This document shows, piece after piece, positions 10,554-22,300 of a stretch of DNA of 64,000 bases (within the stretch, counting starts at the first letter, position 1; the number at the start of each line of letters is the position of its first letter). The DNA comes from Chlorella sorokiniana (taxonomy: Eukaryota; Chlorophyta; Trebouxiophyceae; Chlorellales; Chlorellaceae), in the NCBI GenBank assembly GCA_025917655.1, contig CP084619.1, forward strand, positions 4,445,001 to 4,509,000, written 5' to 3'. The notes under the pieces were generated by a model, which was not told the DNA's origin, did not search any database, and saw only the letters and a list, made by a program, of their open reading frames with translations. Made by a program: the position numbers and the translations under genes.

Positions 10554-13500
10554 CTACCAGATGCCGCACAGCCTCCACCACGCGCCGCCGACAAGCACCC
10601 ACACCAGCAGGCACACCACCGCGGAGCACAGGCCGGTGCGGTACCATTGCGCCTGCGCCACGTACCCCGCCGCAAAGTAGGCGGGCGCGCAGCCGGTGCC
10701 ATACGTAGTGAGCGCGCCCATAGGGCTCGACAGCTGGCCTGCGGCGCAGCTTGAGCGTGAGCGAGGCAGGCAGTCGACCGCTGGCCTGCATTCTGTTCAA
10801 GAGAGAGGCCACGACGCCCCAGGGGCCTCCCAGCTCCCTCGCGCACACAGCACAGAGCGAAGGTTCGGAGGCATTCGTGCCAGCATCAGCGGCCAGCAGC
10901 ACAGCTCACCCAGGGCTAGCGCTGCCACCAGGCCCGGTGCGCCGCTGGCTGTCGCCGCAGTCAGAAACGCTGCATACATGGCGCCCACGTGGGCCGAGCC
11001 TGCCAGGAAGGGGCACAGCGCACGCTTGACCATGACCAGCAAAGGAAGAAGGTCACGCCCCTGGCAGGCCAAACGTGCAGCGCAGGTCACCGCAACCGAC
11101 AGACAGCGATATCGAGCACCGCGGTTGAACAAAAGACAAAAACGGGAGCCAGGGCGACTGGGCAGGGCTTACTGAGGCGAACAAGTAATGGGAGAAGTAG
11201 TAGAGGGAGACGATGATGGCGAAGGAAGCATGCCAGCCCAGGCCGAGCCGCGCCACTGCCGCCACCACCTGCGCAAACAAGGGACCATGAGTCAGCGCTG
11301 CCTGGAGCTGCAGGCAGGATCGCAATAGTTCCCCCGCACAGCGCGAAAGAGCAGCACAGCGGCGGCAGCTCGCTAAAACGGACAAAGCCGAATGCGGCAT
11401 GACGGCAGCGTGGCCACAGCGTGCCTGCTGCGACAGCCAGGGCACCAGTCCCAGCTGGTTGAGCTGCGCCGCCATGGACATGAGGCCACCAAACCAGAGC
11501 AGCGTGTCCCAGGCCTGGTGGTCGGCCAGGCAGTGCTTCCAGCTGCACACGCCTGCACACAGAAAGCGGGGGAGGATGCGAGGGCGGTATGCGTGTGTCG
11601 GTGCGTATGAGTGCGTGGGGAGGTGAGGGTATGGAAGGATTGGTGTGCACATGCCAGTGGGGTGAGGTGGGATAGACGAGGGGCAAGGGCCAACAGCTCA
11701 GGTGAGATAGCGACAGCTCCAACAGCCTGTGGCGTGGAGAAGCACGCCAGACCACGACTGCACTGGGCCTCAACGCAGCGCAGCTTTTAGTCAATCCTGT
11801 TGCCGCGGCGGTGCAGCGCGCACCCGTGATCAGCAGGATGGCCAGGCCCGCCAGCGCTGCGGCCACGGCGGAGACGCCCAGCGGGCCGCCCAGCACCCAC
11901 AGCACGAGGGTGGCGCCCAGCGCCGCCGCCACCAGCTGCTCCTCGACGCTCAGGGGCCCCAGCTTGGCGAGCTCCTCCCGAGCCTGGCAGGGGGCCAAGG
12001 GCGTCGGGAAGGAGACATGAAAGGGCAGGTGGGCTTGCCAGCCACAGCGCGCGAAAAGCAGAACCAGGCAGGTAGGCAGGCTGCCAGCGGAGCGGCTCGG
12101 AGGTGGGCCCTGCGGCGAGCTGGGTGGGGCGCGCACACAACCACAGCAGCAGCAGGAGCAGCAGCAGCAAGGTGCCCGCGCAGATGCCCTGTTGGACAAG
12201 CGTTGTGAGCGCAACGTAGCGTGCATGGTTTCACCTTGAGGGGAGCGTCCGGGGTCTCGCGCTGCTCCGGCGGGTCCAGCGCATACAGCAGCAGCGGCAC
12301 GGCGGCGAGGCAGACCGCGCCCGGCAGCAAGCCCGCCAGTGCCCACGTGCTGCGGCAGGGCAGGATCGTGCCCTTTGGCAGGAGAGAGCCGCGGCTGCGG
12401 CGCCACACCAGGGAGCTGGAGGTGCATGGCAATCAATCTGGGCGACACGCCGGCAGCGGGCCCCCAGCAGCAGAGGGCAGCAGCTGGAGGGCAGCGCTCA
12501 GCCCGGCCGCTCACCCCCAGCTGATCTTGGCCCCGCCCAAGGCCTCCACAGCCAGGCTGGCTGCCAGCGGGTTGGCGGTACAGCCGGTGTACCACATGCC
12601 CGAGCTGACCGTGCTGCCCAGGAAGCAGGCCATTATGGTGAAGCTGCCCATGCGCCGCTCGGTGCCGGCCGCCGGGTCGGAGCCTGCTTGGAGGGCACCC
12701 CGGCACGGGCGGCATGCGGTGAGCTTGCCACGCTTACCGCCAGCATCATTATGCGTTGCCCAGCAGCAGGGTCGAGAGAGGTTGTAACAAACGAACTGGG
12801 CTAGGGCCGCAGCCGGGCTCACCGCAGGCCACGCACAAAGACTTGGTGAGCGGCAGCATGAGGCCCCCGGCCCGCGCCGCCACCGAGGGTATCGCCAGCG
12901 CCAGCAGCGCCTCGGCGGCTACCAGGGAGTATGTTAGGCCCTGTGGGAGTGGGGAATGGGCGGCAGCCGTTCAGAACGGCCCTGCCTGCAAGGTGCAGCA
13001 CAGCACCGACGCACAGCGCCCGATCAGCCGTGTCAATACACACAGCGCTCTGCTCTCACCAGGGTGGTCCTTCCAAACAGGGCCACCATGCCGTAAGCGA
13101 TGCGCGCCCCCAGGCCGCTGCGGATGATGCCGCCCGAGAGCCAGAAAGAGGCCGCCACCAGCCACGGCACGTCCGACGCAAACGCCGAGAAGGCGGCCGC
13201 CGGCTGCAGCGTCCCCGTCAGCATGGCGGCGGTGAGGCCCAGCAGCGCCACCGCGCCCAGGGGCAGCGGCATGGTGACCAGCCCAGCGATGGTGGCACAG
13301 AAGATTGCCAGCAGGTGCCAGGCGGCGGGTGCGACGCCATGAGGCGGCGGCACCAGCCAGAGGGCGGTGCCAACGGCGGCGCAGATGCCCAGCTTCTGCA
13401 GGTCCGCCCCTTTTTGGGCGCTGCGGGGTGGAACAGAAGGTGACACCCGGGGTTTGTCAAGGCACCAGTAGGGAGCTGCTGCGGCGGCGGTCAGTTGGCG

Positions 13501-13619
13501 GCGGCAACGCAGCACTCACCCAGCGTCTGCACTGTCATGCTGATGGGGCTCGATGACTCGATGCCTTCGAAGCGCACCCTTCTACGCACAGGTGAGCCGC
13601 CATCCTCGCTCCTGCCCAT
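10554..13619 (-). CDS. DIT1: Plastid 2-oxoglutarate/malate (dicarboxylate) translocator, DASS family
   Basis: Predicted inner-envelope carrier exchanging 2-oxoglutarate, malate or glutamate between stroma and cytosol, linking nitrogen assimilation and carbon metabolism. Seen: about ten exons encode a protein with many membrane helices, matching plant DiT1/DiT2 along its length. Landmarks in order are WHLLAIFCATIAGLVTMPLP, AFSAFASDVPWLVAASFWLS, SGGIIRSGLGARIAYGMVAL, GSFTIMACFLGSTVSSGMWY, NPLAASLAVEALG, WDTLLWFGGLMSMAAQLNQL, FAIIVSLYYFSHYLFAS, HVGAMYAAFLTAA and, near the end, PMGALTTYGTGCAPAYFAAG. The last exon ends ...RLCGIW before the stop at 10554-10556. ATG 13619 opens MGRSEDGGSPVRRRVRFEGI, which joins the next exon in frame only if a very short intron of roughly 41-44 bases is accepted. 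The N-terminus and transit peptide are therefore unsettled. Whether it is DiT1 (2-oxoglutarate/malate) or DiT2 (glutamate/malate) cannot be told by eye. Confidence 0.88.
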
Positions 13620-14053
13620 AGCTGCAGGGTCATTCCGGCAACTGGCGTTTGTTGGCCTTACGACAGTTATCCGAGAGTCATGAGATGTCAGAACGGTCAG
13701 AGTTTGCCAAATAAGGAGGTTTCATAGCCCCGCGCCGAGAGTGCCACGAGGGCGCGCGATTTTGGCCTCTTGAACAAAACCTCATCCCACCCGCCCCGCG
13801 AGCTGAGCTCCTGACGTGTGGACGATATTGGAGGCGTACAGGTGCGCACGGTATTTCAGAACTCGCTCAGCGATGTGCTTACCAGCGACCTCCCCCTCTT
13901 CCTCTGGGAGGACCTTTACACGCTCAGTTTCCATGCTGTAGTTATCTTCCATCCTTTGAAGCGCCGTGCAGGCTGCCCGCCGGCTGCCAAGACCGACAGT
14001 CGCGCCGCACGCGGCAGTCTGCCGTTCCCGCTGCCAGGCGCGCAGGCTGCGCC
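13620..14053. other. Divergent promoter region between DiT and F-box/LRR genes
   Basis: The minus-strand translocator and the plus-strand F-box gene start on either side of this roughly 430-base gap. No TATA box or other motif stands out. Confidence 0.4.
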
Positions 14054-16465
14054 ATGGCGGCCCCGGCGCCGGCCTGCATCTGCTGGAGCTGTCTCCGGAC
14101 CTCCTGTACCGCGTGTGCGCCCACCTGACCCTGTCCGAGCGGCTGCGCCTGTCGCTGGTGTGCCGCAAGCTGCGCCAGCTGTGCGCGGGTGCCAGCGAGA
14201 TATGGCGCCACGTCGACGCGCGCACGCAGGCCGGCCAGCCCTCCTCCTCGGTCGGCGATGTCGTCACCCAGATCCTGTCCGGCGTCTACAAGTTTGCAGA
14301 GTGAGCGGAGGGGGTAGGCATGATGATGTGTTGCTGAGTGGGGGAAGGAGGCAGGGGGTGAGCGGCAGCCGCAGGGTCTTAATATCTTGTTGCAGCCGCG
14401 CTCAGTGCCATGTCTGCTGCAACCGTCTGCTGCTTGCTCACGAATGCTGCCTGTGCTGGGCACAGATTCCGCCTTGGCTTTTACGCACCGCACCCCGATG
14501 TCCCGTAGATGCCCATCAGCCCTCACCCCCAATCCCTTGCTCTCTCGTGCGCAGCTGGCTGGCGCCGCGGGCTGCTGGCGTGGAGCACCTGCGCTTCGCC
14601 TTTGCGCCGCCGCCGCACCCTCGGGCATCCCGCTGCCGCTGCCCCACATGCTGCTGCCGCTGGCGCGGTGTGCCGCGCTGCCCGCGCTGCGTGCGCTCTC
14701 AGTAGACTGGGGTGTGTCGGTCGTGCTGACCGTGTTTGACGTGGCGGGCGGCCCAGCCCTGCCCGCCCTCACCTCCCTCGCCTTCCACTCCGGCCAGCAC
14801 CTCGTCATCCCAGAGCTGGAGGGCGGCCAGGCTGCTGCCGCAGCCGTGCTGCCGTGCCTCGAGGCCTTTGGCCTCTTCGACTCCTCGCTGTCCGGCGCGC
14901 TGCACGGGCCCTGGCTACCCGCCTCCATCACCCGCCTCTGCCTCTCCAACTGCGCCCTGGACGCGCTGCCCGGAGCCTTGGCGCACCTTCCCCGCCTCCG
15001 CAGGCAAGCTGGGGCGCCTGGCACAGGCATTTCTGTGCGGGCACCTGCTGTGCTTGTGCGTGCTGCGCCTGTTCGTCTCGCTCCCCTGCGCCAAACCGGC
15101 ATGCCCTAGCCGTGCTGCAAGGCGCCGTGTCGAGCGGCCTGCCTGCCTCAAGCAGCTGCACAGTCCCCGCCTGCCCTTGTACCCTCGCTGTCGAGCTGCT
15201 CTGTTCCTTGCTGCGCCTGCACATGACGGTCGGTGCTGCTCGGCCCCCGCCGCGCCCCGCAGCCTCACGCTGGACCGCAACGGCCAGCTCAGCGCACCCA
15301 GCTTCTCCGTGCTCTCCGGCCTCACCGCCCTGGAAGACCTCAACCTGTCGGAAAACTCGCTGGCCGCCTTCCCGCGTCAGGTGGGCCCCGATGTGCTCTG
15401 CCGCGCCCACCCCCTGGCTTGCCGACTGCGGCTCGTTGTGCGGATGCACTGGCGGAAGCCCCCGCAGCTGCACTGGACTGTGATGCGATGCGATGCCCGC
15501 TCTCACCCTACCTGCCACACTCCCTCCTCCCCCTCTCTCGCTGTCGGTGGCCCCTCCAGGTGTCCCAGCTGACTGCGCTGCGCATTCTATACCTGCACCG
15601 CTGCTTTGCCGACCCGACACGACCTTGGAGGCCCGAGACTGGGAGGCGCTGCGCCCGCTCACCCGCCTCGCTTTTCTGTCCATCAGCGGCAACAAGCTGG
15701 CCCAGCTGCCGCCCGTGGTGGCCGGCATGAGCCACCTGCAGGTGAGCCGACTGGGGCGCTGGAGGCAGCAGCGGCGGGCTGTGGGGCGCGGGAGGCGAGC
15801 GGGCACTCGGCAATGCAGCCGCCTTGCCTGGCATGCATGCGCGCGCTGCCTGCCTGCCTGCTTGGCCCCACGCACCTCCCACGCACCCTCATGCCCCTGC
15901 CATGATGCCTGTCCCGCCATTCCCGCCAAGCAGCCTCATGTTTGTGGCATTGCACCACCTGCCTGCCCCTTCCCCTGCCTCACCCCCAAACGCACACGCC
16001 CTACCCCACCCCAGCAGGCCTTGCACTTGGAGGAAAACGAGATCTCCGAGCTGCCGGTCGCTCCGTACTTGGGGGCCTGCGAGAGCTGCTGCTGGACTGG
16101 AAGGCCGCGATTTGCGCCCCCACGCCCTGCGCTCCGCCACCTCCCTCTCCCGCCTCATCCTCAACGACCACTGCGTCACGGCGGAGGCGCCGCCGCCGCC
16201 GCCGCACTCTGTGCGGGTGCCCCCGCGGGCGGCCGCCGAGGGGCTGGCGGCCGCGCTGCGCGCGCTGCCCGCGCTGCGGTTGGTGCAGGACGTGCTGCCG
16301 CCGCAGGACTACCTGGTGATCACGGCCCCGGTGGCGCGGGCCATGTGGGAGCTGGGCAGAAGCTGCCCGCACCTGGAGATCGGGTACCTGGAGGGCACGT
16401 ACGTGGGGTGGACCCTCGCTGACGTGGACGCCAGCCTGGCGCCCGACCCCATGCCCTGGCCCTGA
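14054..16465 (+). CDS. F-box / leucine-rich-repeat protein (second copy of the family)
   Basis: Likely SCF substrate receptor. Seen: the F-box reads LLELSPDLLYRVCAHLTLSE and RLSLVCRKLRQLCAGAS (about 14080-14210). LRRs follow over several exons: LPALTSLAFHSGQHLVIPEL, ITRLCLSNCALDALPGALAH, LTALEDLNLSENSLAAFPRQ, LTRLAFLSISGNKLAQLPPV and LHLEENEISELP. A conserved-looking C-terminus (LVQDVLPPQDYLVITAPVAR, LEIGYLEGTYVGW) ends at TGA 16463-16465. The best start is ATG 14054; it enters the F-box frame only if the C4 run at 14061-14064 has one more C, giving MAAPGAGLHLLELSPDLLYR. The frame also jumps near 16055-16060 and at the C5 run 16117-16121, where one extra base restores RELLLDWKAAICAPHALRSA. 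It differs from the F-box gene at 6.3-8.6 kb in sequence and C-terminus, so the two are not a recent tandem copy. Confidence 0.75.
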
Positions 16466-17115
16466 CGACGACGGCGCCGCCCACGCCCGCCACCCGCAGC
16501 CTGCCAGACAAGCACCTGCAGGTCGCGCAATGCACCCCCCGTAGCTAAAACACATGCTCAGCGCTCCGAATCAATGCTGCGCACCGTTTGGAGTTGAAAT
16601 TTTCATGCCAGCCTGGCAGCCAAACGCCCTCCTACGCAGTGAGCGCTGGCCAGCGACGTCAGCTGCCGCACCGCGCGCCACCCTTGCCAGCATTAAGTTG
16701 CCTGGAACCAATGCCCCTGTAGCTTTATCTGCAAGTCTCTCAACCCCCACATTGAACCTGTTTCCTGCAGCTCTGGCTAACGATCTGCAACGCCCAAGCG
16801 CCGCTGCTCTCCTGCGTTTCGATGGCGATTCCAAATCTATACAAATCTGACCCCCAATTCTCCAACGTTCTGATTCATGTGCAAAGGATGTAGTTACAAC
16901 ATGTCAATGTGTGGTTGCGCTGCATTGCGCACAGATAGCTGGCATGCAAGCTGGAAAGCACGGCAGCGCTTGAAAGGCAGAGGCACCACAGACCCTGCCC
17001 ACCACCCCGCATCGGATGCCCATTCAGTCGTGAAGCGAGTGATTTGTGCGCATTCACCTGCTGATCAGCCTATTTGCGCAAACCGAGGGCGGGCTGTGGC
17101 GTTCTGGGCTCTGCG
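16466..17115. other. Intergenic region, nothing recognised
   Basis: Contains the 3' end of the F-box gene and the promoter of the coiled-coil gene. The reading frames present are short and lack domains. The part from about 16720 to 16920 is AT-richer than its flanks. Confidence 0.4.
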
Positions 17116-18385
17116 ATGCTGCAGCCGGCCTCTCCCATCGGCCATCAGGCTGAGCAAGGCAGCCAGCTTGCATCCGCAGCCGGTCAGCCGCCCCGCGGCC
17201 ATTCCAGCGGGCAGGCTCCAGCCGACGCCTCAGCCCTGTGGGATGACGATCTGCAGCCTTGGGAGGACCAGGGCCATGCCAGCAGCCCCACCGAGCATGC
17301 AGGCAGCACTCCCGAGGCAGGCAGCCCTCCTGCTGGCCACCGCATGACGCTCGCGACCCCGTCGTCCCCGGAGGCAACCCCGGCCCCAGGCAGCTGGGAG
17401 GCCGCCACCGCGACCCTGGCTGCGCTGGTCGCTGCAGAGCAGCGTGCTGCTGCGGGCGAGCAGGCCGCGCTGGTGCTGCACAGCCAGCTGGGGCAGCAGC
17501 AGGAGCTTCTGGAGAAGTTCGCTCAGCGGGCGGCGCAGGCCGAGCAAGCACTGGCGGCCGCGCAGGAGGGCTCTGCAGCCTGCGGCGGCGTGTGGCGGGT
17601 GGCCAGCCTGGAGCGGGAGCTGGCCACTGCACGGTCACAGCTGCGGCAGGTGGCGGCGGTGGCCGCCAGGGTGCAGCATCTCGAGCAGGAGCTTGCGTCC
17701 GCCAAAGACGAGGCGGCCGCACAGCGCGCCCGTGCCGCCCGCGCCGAACAGGCGGCCGAGAGGGCGGCGCGCACAGTGATGCAGCGCAAGCACGAGCACG
17801 GTCAGGTGACGGCAGCGCTGGAAGCGCAGCTGCGGCAGGTTCAGGAGCAGGCGAAGCGGGACGCATTGGAGGCGGAGCAGCAGTACAGCAGCCGGGTGAG
17901 GGGCCTTGGTGCGGAGCACTCTGCGGCTGTGCTTGTGCAACGCGCTGCCTCTTAACGCAACAGCCCAGTTTCTATCCCTGCAAGCTTCAATTTCTCCCGG
18001 TGCAATCCTTTATCTGATGGGCATCGACGATTGCGGCTCTTGCTTCTGCTTGTGCCCGCAGATGATGGTGCCGGAGGGGCAGCTGCACCAGCTGACCACG
18101 CGGGCGACGGAGGCAGAGGCGCGGGCGGCAGAGGCCGAGGCGCAGGCAGAGCAGCTGCAGCAGTGGGCGCTGGAGCTTCAGGAGGAGGTGCAGGCCCTGT
18201 ACGCACCGACTGCCTCCGGCTTCAGCGAGCCTGAAGCGGGCACATCCAGCAAGGCCACGCCGCCCACTGCAGAGGAGGAGGTTGAGGCCGCGGCTGAAAC
18301 GCCTCCCCGCGGAGCGCGCCACCAAGCTGCGCCCCGCGGCGCCCGCCTTCCAGCCGTCGGCCGCCAGGCTGGCAGCGGCGGCTGA
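17116..18385 (+). CDS. Coiled-coil protein, function unknown
   Basis: No family recognised. Seen: ATG 17116 starts MLQPASPIGHQAEQGSQLAS, followed by about 80 low-complexity residues and WDDDLQPWEDQG. A long coiled coil then runs from roughly residue 95 to 260 (LEKFAQRAAQAEQALAAAQE, LERELATARSQLRQVAAVAA, VQHLEQELASAKDEAAAQRA, VTAALEAQLRQVQEQAKRD). An intron (about 17896-18061) separates it from a second helical block, LHQLTTRATEAEARAAEAEA, and LQQWALELQEEVQALY. Read straight through, the protein stops at 18383-18385. Another frame from about 18282 to 18752 also has protein-like composition (ERATKLRPAAPAFQPSAARL, then a very acidic tail), so a frame slip near 18290 could extend the protein to 18752. 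Such coiled-coil proteins act as tethers or cytoskeletal linkers, but nothing here fixes a role. Confidence 0.6.
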
Positions 18386-19341
18386 TGGCAAGTGGAGGGA
18401 GCAGGCGGTGGCTGAGGAGGCAGCCGAGGAGGGCGAGCTGCATGCTGTGCCGGGTGTAGAGGGTGCAGCTGATGCACCAGAGGTAGAGGACACGCCGCCT
18501 GGCCATCAGCCGCAGCAGGGCGACGAGGGAGCTGAGGCAGAGGCAGATGAGGGCAGCGACGATGCGGAGGGAGCGACAGACGAGGAGGATACCCAGCGTG
18601 GGAGCCCCGCAGCCCACCACGCACAGCATGGCGCCGAGCAGGAGGCCGGAGAGGGAGATGCGCATGGCGCGCCGGCCTCTCAGCCTAGCCCCGCTCCGCG
18701 CCTCGTCCGCCTTAGCCCCTCGGCGCAGCCATTTGTGCCGCAGGGGGTGTGAGCGGAGGCGCAACGGTGTGGTGAAAGGACTGTGCAGCCCCAACACAAG
18801 TGACTCAAGGCCATCCTGCAACTGGATCTTGCAATGCATTTCTTGACATGAGGGTTAGCCGTACTGCTTTGAAAATGAACGCACTGCTGTGCCCAGAAGA
18901 GCCCGACTGCGACGCCTGCACAGCAGCGGGAACTTAAGCGGACACACGGGGAGCGTTTTGCAAGCTGTTCAGGTCCCTGGCATTGCTTACATGCCAGCAT
19001 TGGCTTGTTTGTGCTTAATTGAGGGGCAGCAAAGCGTATTGCGGTGGGCGTCCGGGAGGGCGTTTGTGTCGGCGGGCAGCGTGGCCTGGCAGAGAGCGGT
19101 ACAGTAGGTCAGGTCAAGGCTGGAGGGGTGCTGTACTGATACAAGGGTTATGGGCCGGGGGTTGGTAAAAAAACAGGTCAGCGGCATAAATTGAGGGAGG
19201 GAGAGGAAAAAGCGCAAGGGAAGCAACAAGGGTGAGGCTTGAACTTGGGGCGGGGAGTGCGGGAGGGGGGAGGCTGGAAAATATCGGGGCAAGGTGGCAC
19301 AGGGTGGGGACTGACAAGCCCGCCTCGGCACAGCAGCGCGA
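18386..19341. other. Intergenic or alternative C-terminal extension
   Basis: 18386-18752 may encode the acidic C-terminus of the coiled-coil gene if its frame slips. The rest separates two convergent genes. On the minus strand TGTAA is present at 18991-18987, about 350 bases beyond the phosphodiesterase stop, a possible poly(A) signal for that gene. Confidence 0.35.
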
Positions 19342-22300
19342 TCAACTGGCAGGCGAGCCGTTGGCCTGGCCTTGGAGGGCCGCTGCTGCCTGCTGCGCGT
19401 GCTGCGCCTGCAGCTGGCTCTGCCAGTAGCGCAGGGCCTCCTCAATGTGCGGCTGCACCCGCGCCACAAACTTGGGCGCAAAGTCAGACAGGGTGCTGCG
19501 AGCGGGAGGGATGGGGCAGGCCAGTCAGAACGCAGCACGATGGGCGCCGGGGAGGGGAACAGCTGGCTGCTGTGGCTGCTGTGGCGGAGCACCCAGCAGG
19601 AGCCAGGGCCCGACGCACGTTGAGAACACAACGGTGCTGCAGGACAGAAGCATGCATGAACAACCAGCAGGCTTGGCCCTTGTTACCTGAAACACGGCTT
19701 GACCACGTACTCCACAAAAGTGAGCTGGCTCTGCGCCACGCTGGCCTTGCGCCGGTTGCAGATGGAGGAGACCGGCAGGCCGAGCGCCGCCTCCTTGTCG
19801 CCTGCAGCGTAAGCAGGGCGGAGGCGGCTGAGGGCCTGAGCGGTCGCGCCGCCAGGACGCGGCAGCCACCGCTGCGGCAAGCCCCTGGCGCAGGGCAGAG
19901 GCGCGGTTACGCCGGAAGGCATTCGGTGCCGTGACCGCCGCGCAACCATGAGGCGAGCGAAAACAAGGCACGCTGCTCACCCTGAGCGAAGAACTCCTCG
20001 TGCACTTTGTGGCCCCACTGCCGGCAGAAGCGCAGCGGACGTGCGGGGTTGGAAATGTCGGCGGCGTGCACCAAGAACTGGGGGGGGGGATTTGAAGCAT
20101 GAACCAACTGGGGGCTGGCCAGGGCTAATTAAAGGTTTAGAAATGAAAGGGGGCACACAGGTTGGAATGGAGTTGGCAGGGTCTGGGTACAGGCTGGGGC
20201 AGGGGCGCAGGCGCGAACGCATGGCAGGGGCACCGGCCCCAAGAAGGACCCGGCAAGCCACTGCCGCCGCGCAAAGCCCGACACCAAAGACTTCCTGCCC
20301 GCCTGCCCCGCCGCACCTGCAGCGCCACCGCGCGCTTGTCGGGCGCCCAGGCCTGCAGGGCCGGCCCCCAGAGGCGCAGCGCCGCCGCAAACTCCTCCAC
20401 CCCATCCGTGTGTGCCGCCATGTCAGTGGCCAGGATGATGCGGATGACCAGGCGGCGGACGTAGCGGAAGTCCTCCAGGCTGAGCCTGCGTTGCGAGGTT
20501 CGTGGAGAGGGGGCAGGTGTGGGTGGACTGTGAGCGCGTGGATGCAGAATGAGCGTATGTGTGTGCGCTCGAGATGCGGCTTGGGGGGGGCAAACGGAGT
20601 TTCCCACATGCCAGCAGTGTGCACAGCAGGCACATAAGATGGGCATCCCTGCAGCAGGGCCCTCTGTGCACAAGCGATGCAAGCCAACAGCTGGTCCAGT
20701 ACTGTCGCGTCACTGAAGCAACGGCAGGCGTGCAGGCCTTTGCCCCAAACCACACACTGTCGCCCCCTGAATGAAAACAAAGCCCCTCACCCCGCCAAGA
20801 AGTTGTTCTCCTTCTTGGCCAGTAGCTTGAAGCCCGCAGCGGCGTGCATGTTCTCGTTGATGGAGATGTCGTTGTAGGCGACGGCGGCCTGCGCCCGGGG
20901 GAGATGGCAGCGGCGGCACAGCGCTCAGCGGGTGTGGGTCAGGCGCGGACCCTGGGCCTCTAACAGCTCTGGGCAACCGCACCCAGCGGCTGGCTGGTCC
21001 TGCTGGCGTGGCCACCAGCCAGGGTGGCCCATGCAACCAGGAAACGACTGCATGCTTCCCTGCACCCCTCAAACCCCCATCCCACATCCCGCCCACCCAC
21101 TACCAACCGGGCTGTCTTTCTAGGCCCTTCAGTCCCTCGGACACAATCAATCACACCCCCTTTCTCCCACTTTCACACCACCGCCACCACTTGTAAAAAG
21201 CTGAATCTCCAGCCGCTCCCCCCACAGCTGTGTGCCCACCTCCGACTGCGTGCGTATTAGGAAGTCGTTGTTCACGCCGGGGTGGCCCACGTCGTGTATC
21301 GCCGCCGCCAGCACCACAGCCAGCTGCTCTAGGTCGCTCAGCTGCGCAGCAAAGCCATCCAGCGCCAGCATGGCGCCCAACGCCACGCGGACAAGGAGGG
21401 CGAGGTGGGGGTGGGTGTGTGCACGCCTTCTGCTTGGGGGACGCTGGGGTCGGGGGTGCGATTTTCTTTCTTCAATTTGGGGAGGGAAGAAGGATGCAGT
21501 GCTCCGTCCGTTCAAGCAGACAAGGTTGCTGCGTTGCACGCTGGGGCGTGCCAGCTGGCTGCCACCACCTGTGCAGCCATGCATTTCATGAACAGCCCCT
21601 GGAAAGGCTGGAATGTCCGCAGCGTTCTGCAGGCCCGAAGCATGCTTGCAATCGTGGCTGCTGCACTGAATCCCCACCCCACCAGCATCCGCCAGCACCA
21701 CACACCTCTGCCCAGCAGCTGCCCGCGCAGCGCGTTGCCCACAGCGCCTCCTGCCCCCGCCCCCACCCCTCGAGCAGCCCCCGCCTGCTTGCCTGCGTCA
21801 CGTCTGCCGCGTGCAGGGAGTTGTGGTAGGGGTTGTGGGGGAGGTACGCCTCCTCCACATCCGCCAGGAAGGAGCGGAGCCGGTCCTCGGGCAGGCGCAG
21901 GCGGGAGACGAGGCCGCGGCGGCGCAGCAGCGCCAGCACCACGGCCTGCAGCGGCCGCCCCTCGGTCACCTCCGCCAGGCGGAAGACGTCAAAGGAATCC
22001 CACTCCTCCAGCTGCGCCGCAACAATCGGTGGAGGGAAAAGGAGCTGGGATCAAGACAGGAGGGTGAATGTGGTAAAATACAGAGACGACAGAAGACGCC
22101 AGCAGACTGAATGGGCCTGTGGGCGGAGCGCCGGGCCGCCGCGGCTTCTAAAGGGCAACCGATCCCCGAGGCCGCAAAAGCGCTCGCCGGCCCCCAGCAC
22201 AGCATCCTGGCGAGTCCCCTGCAGGCTTGTTGCCGCCGTGCCGCACCTGCCGCAGCTGTTCCTGGAGCTCGGGGTCGTTTATCGCCTCTGCCTCCTCGCT

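Noticed and set aside
18222-18839. Minus-strand open frame with apparent membrane helices (rich in Leu, Cys, Ser)
   Set aside because: It is the antisense of a Glu/Ala/Gly-rich plus-strand segment; GAG/GCA codons read backward as CTC/TGC produce false hydrophobic stretches. No homology or splice logic supports it.
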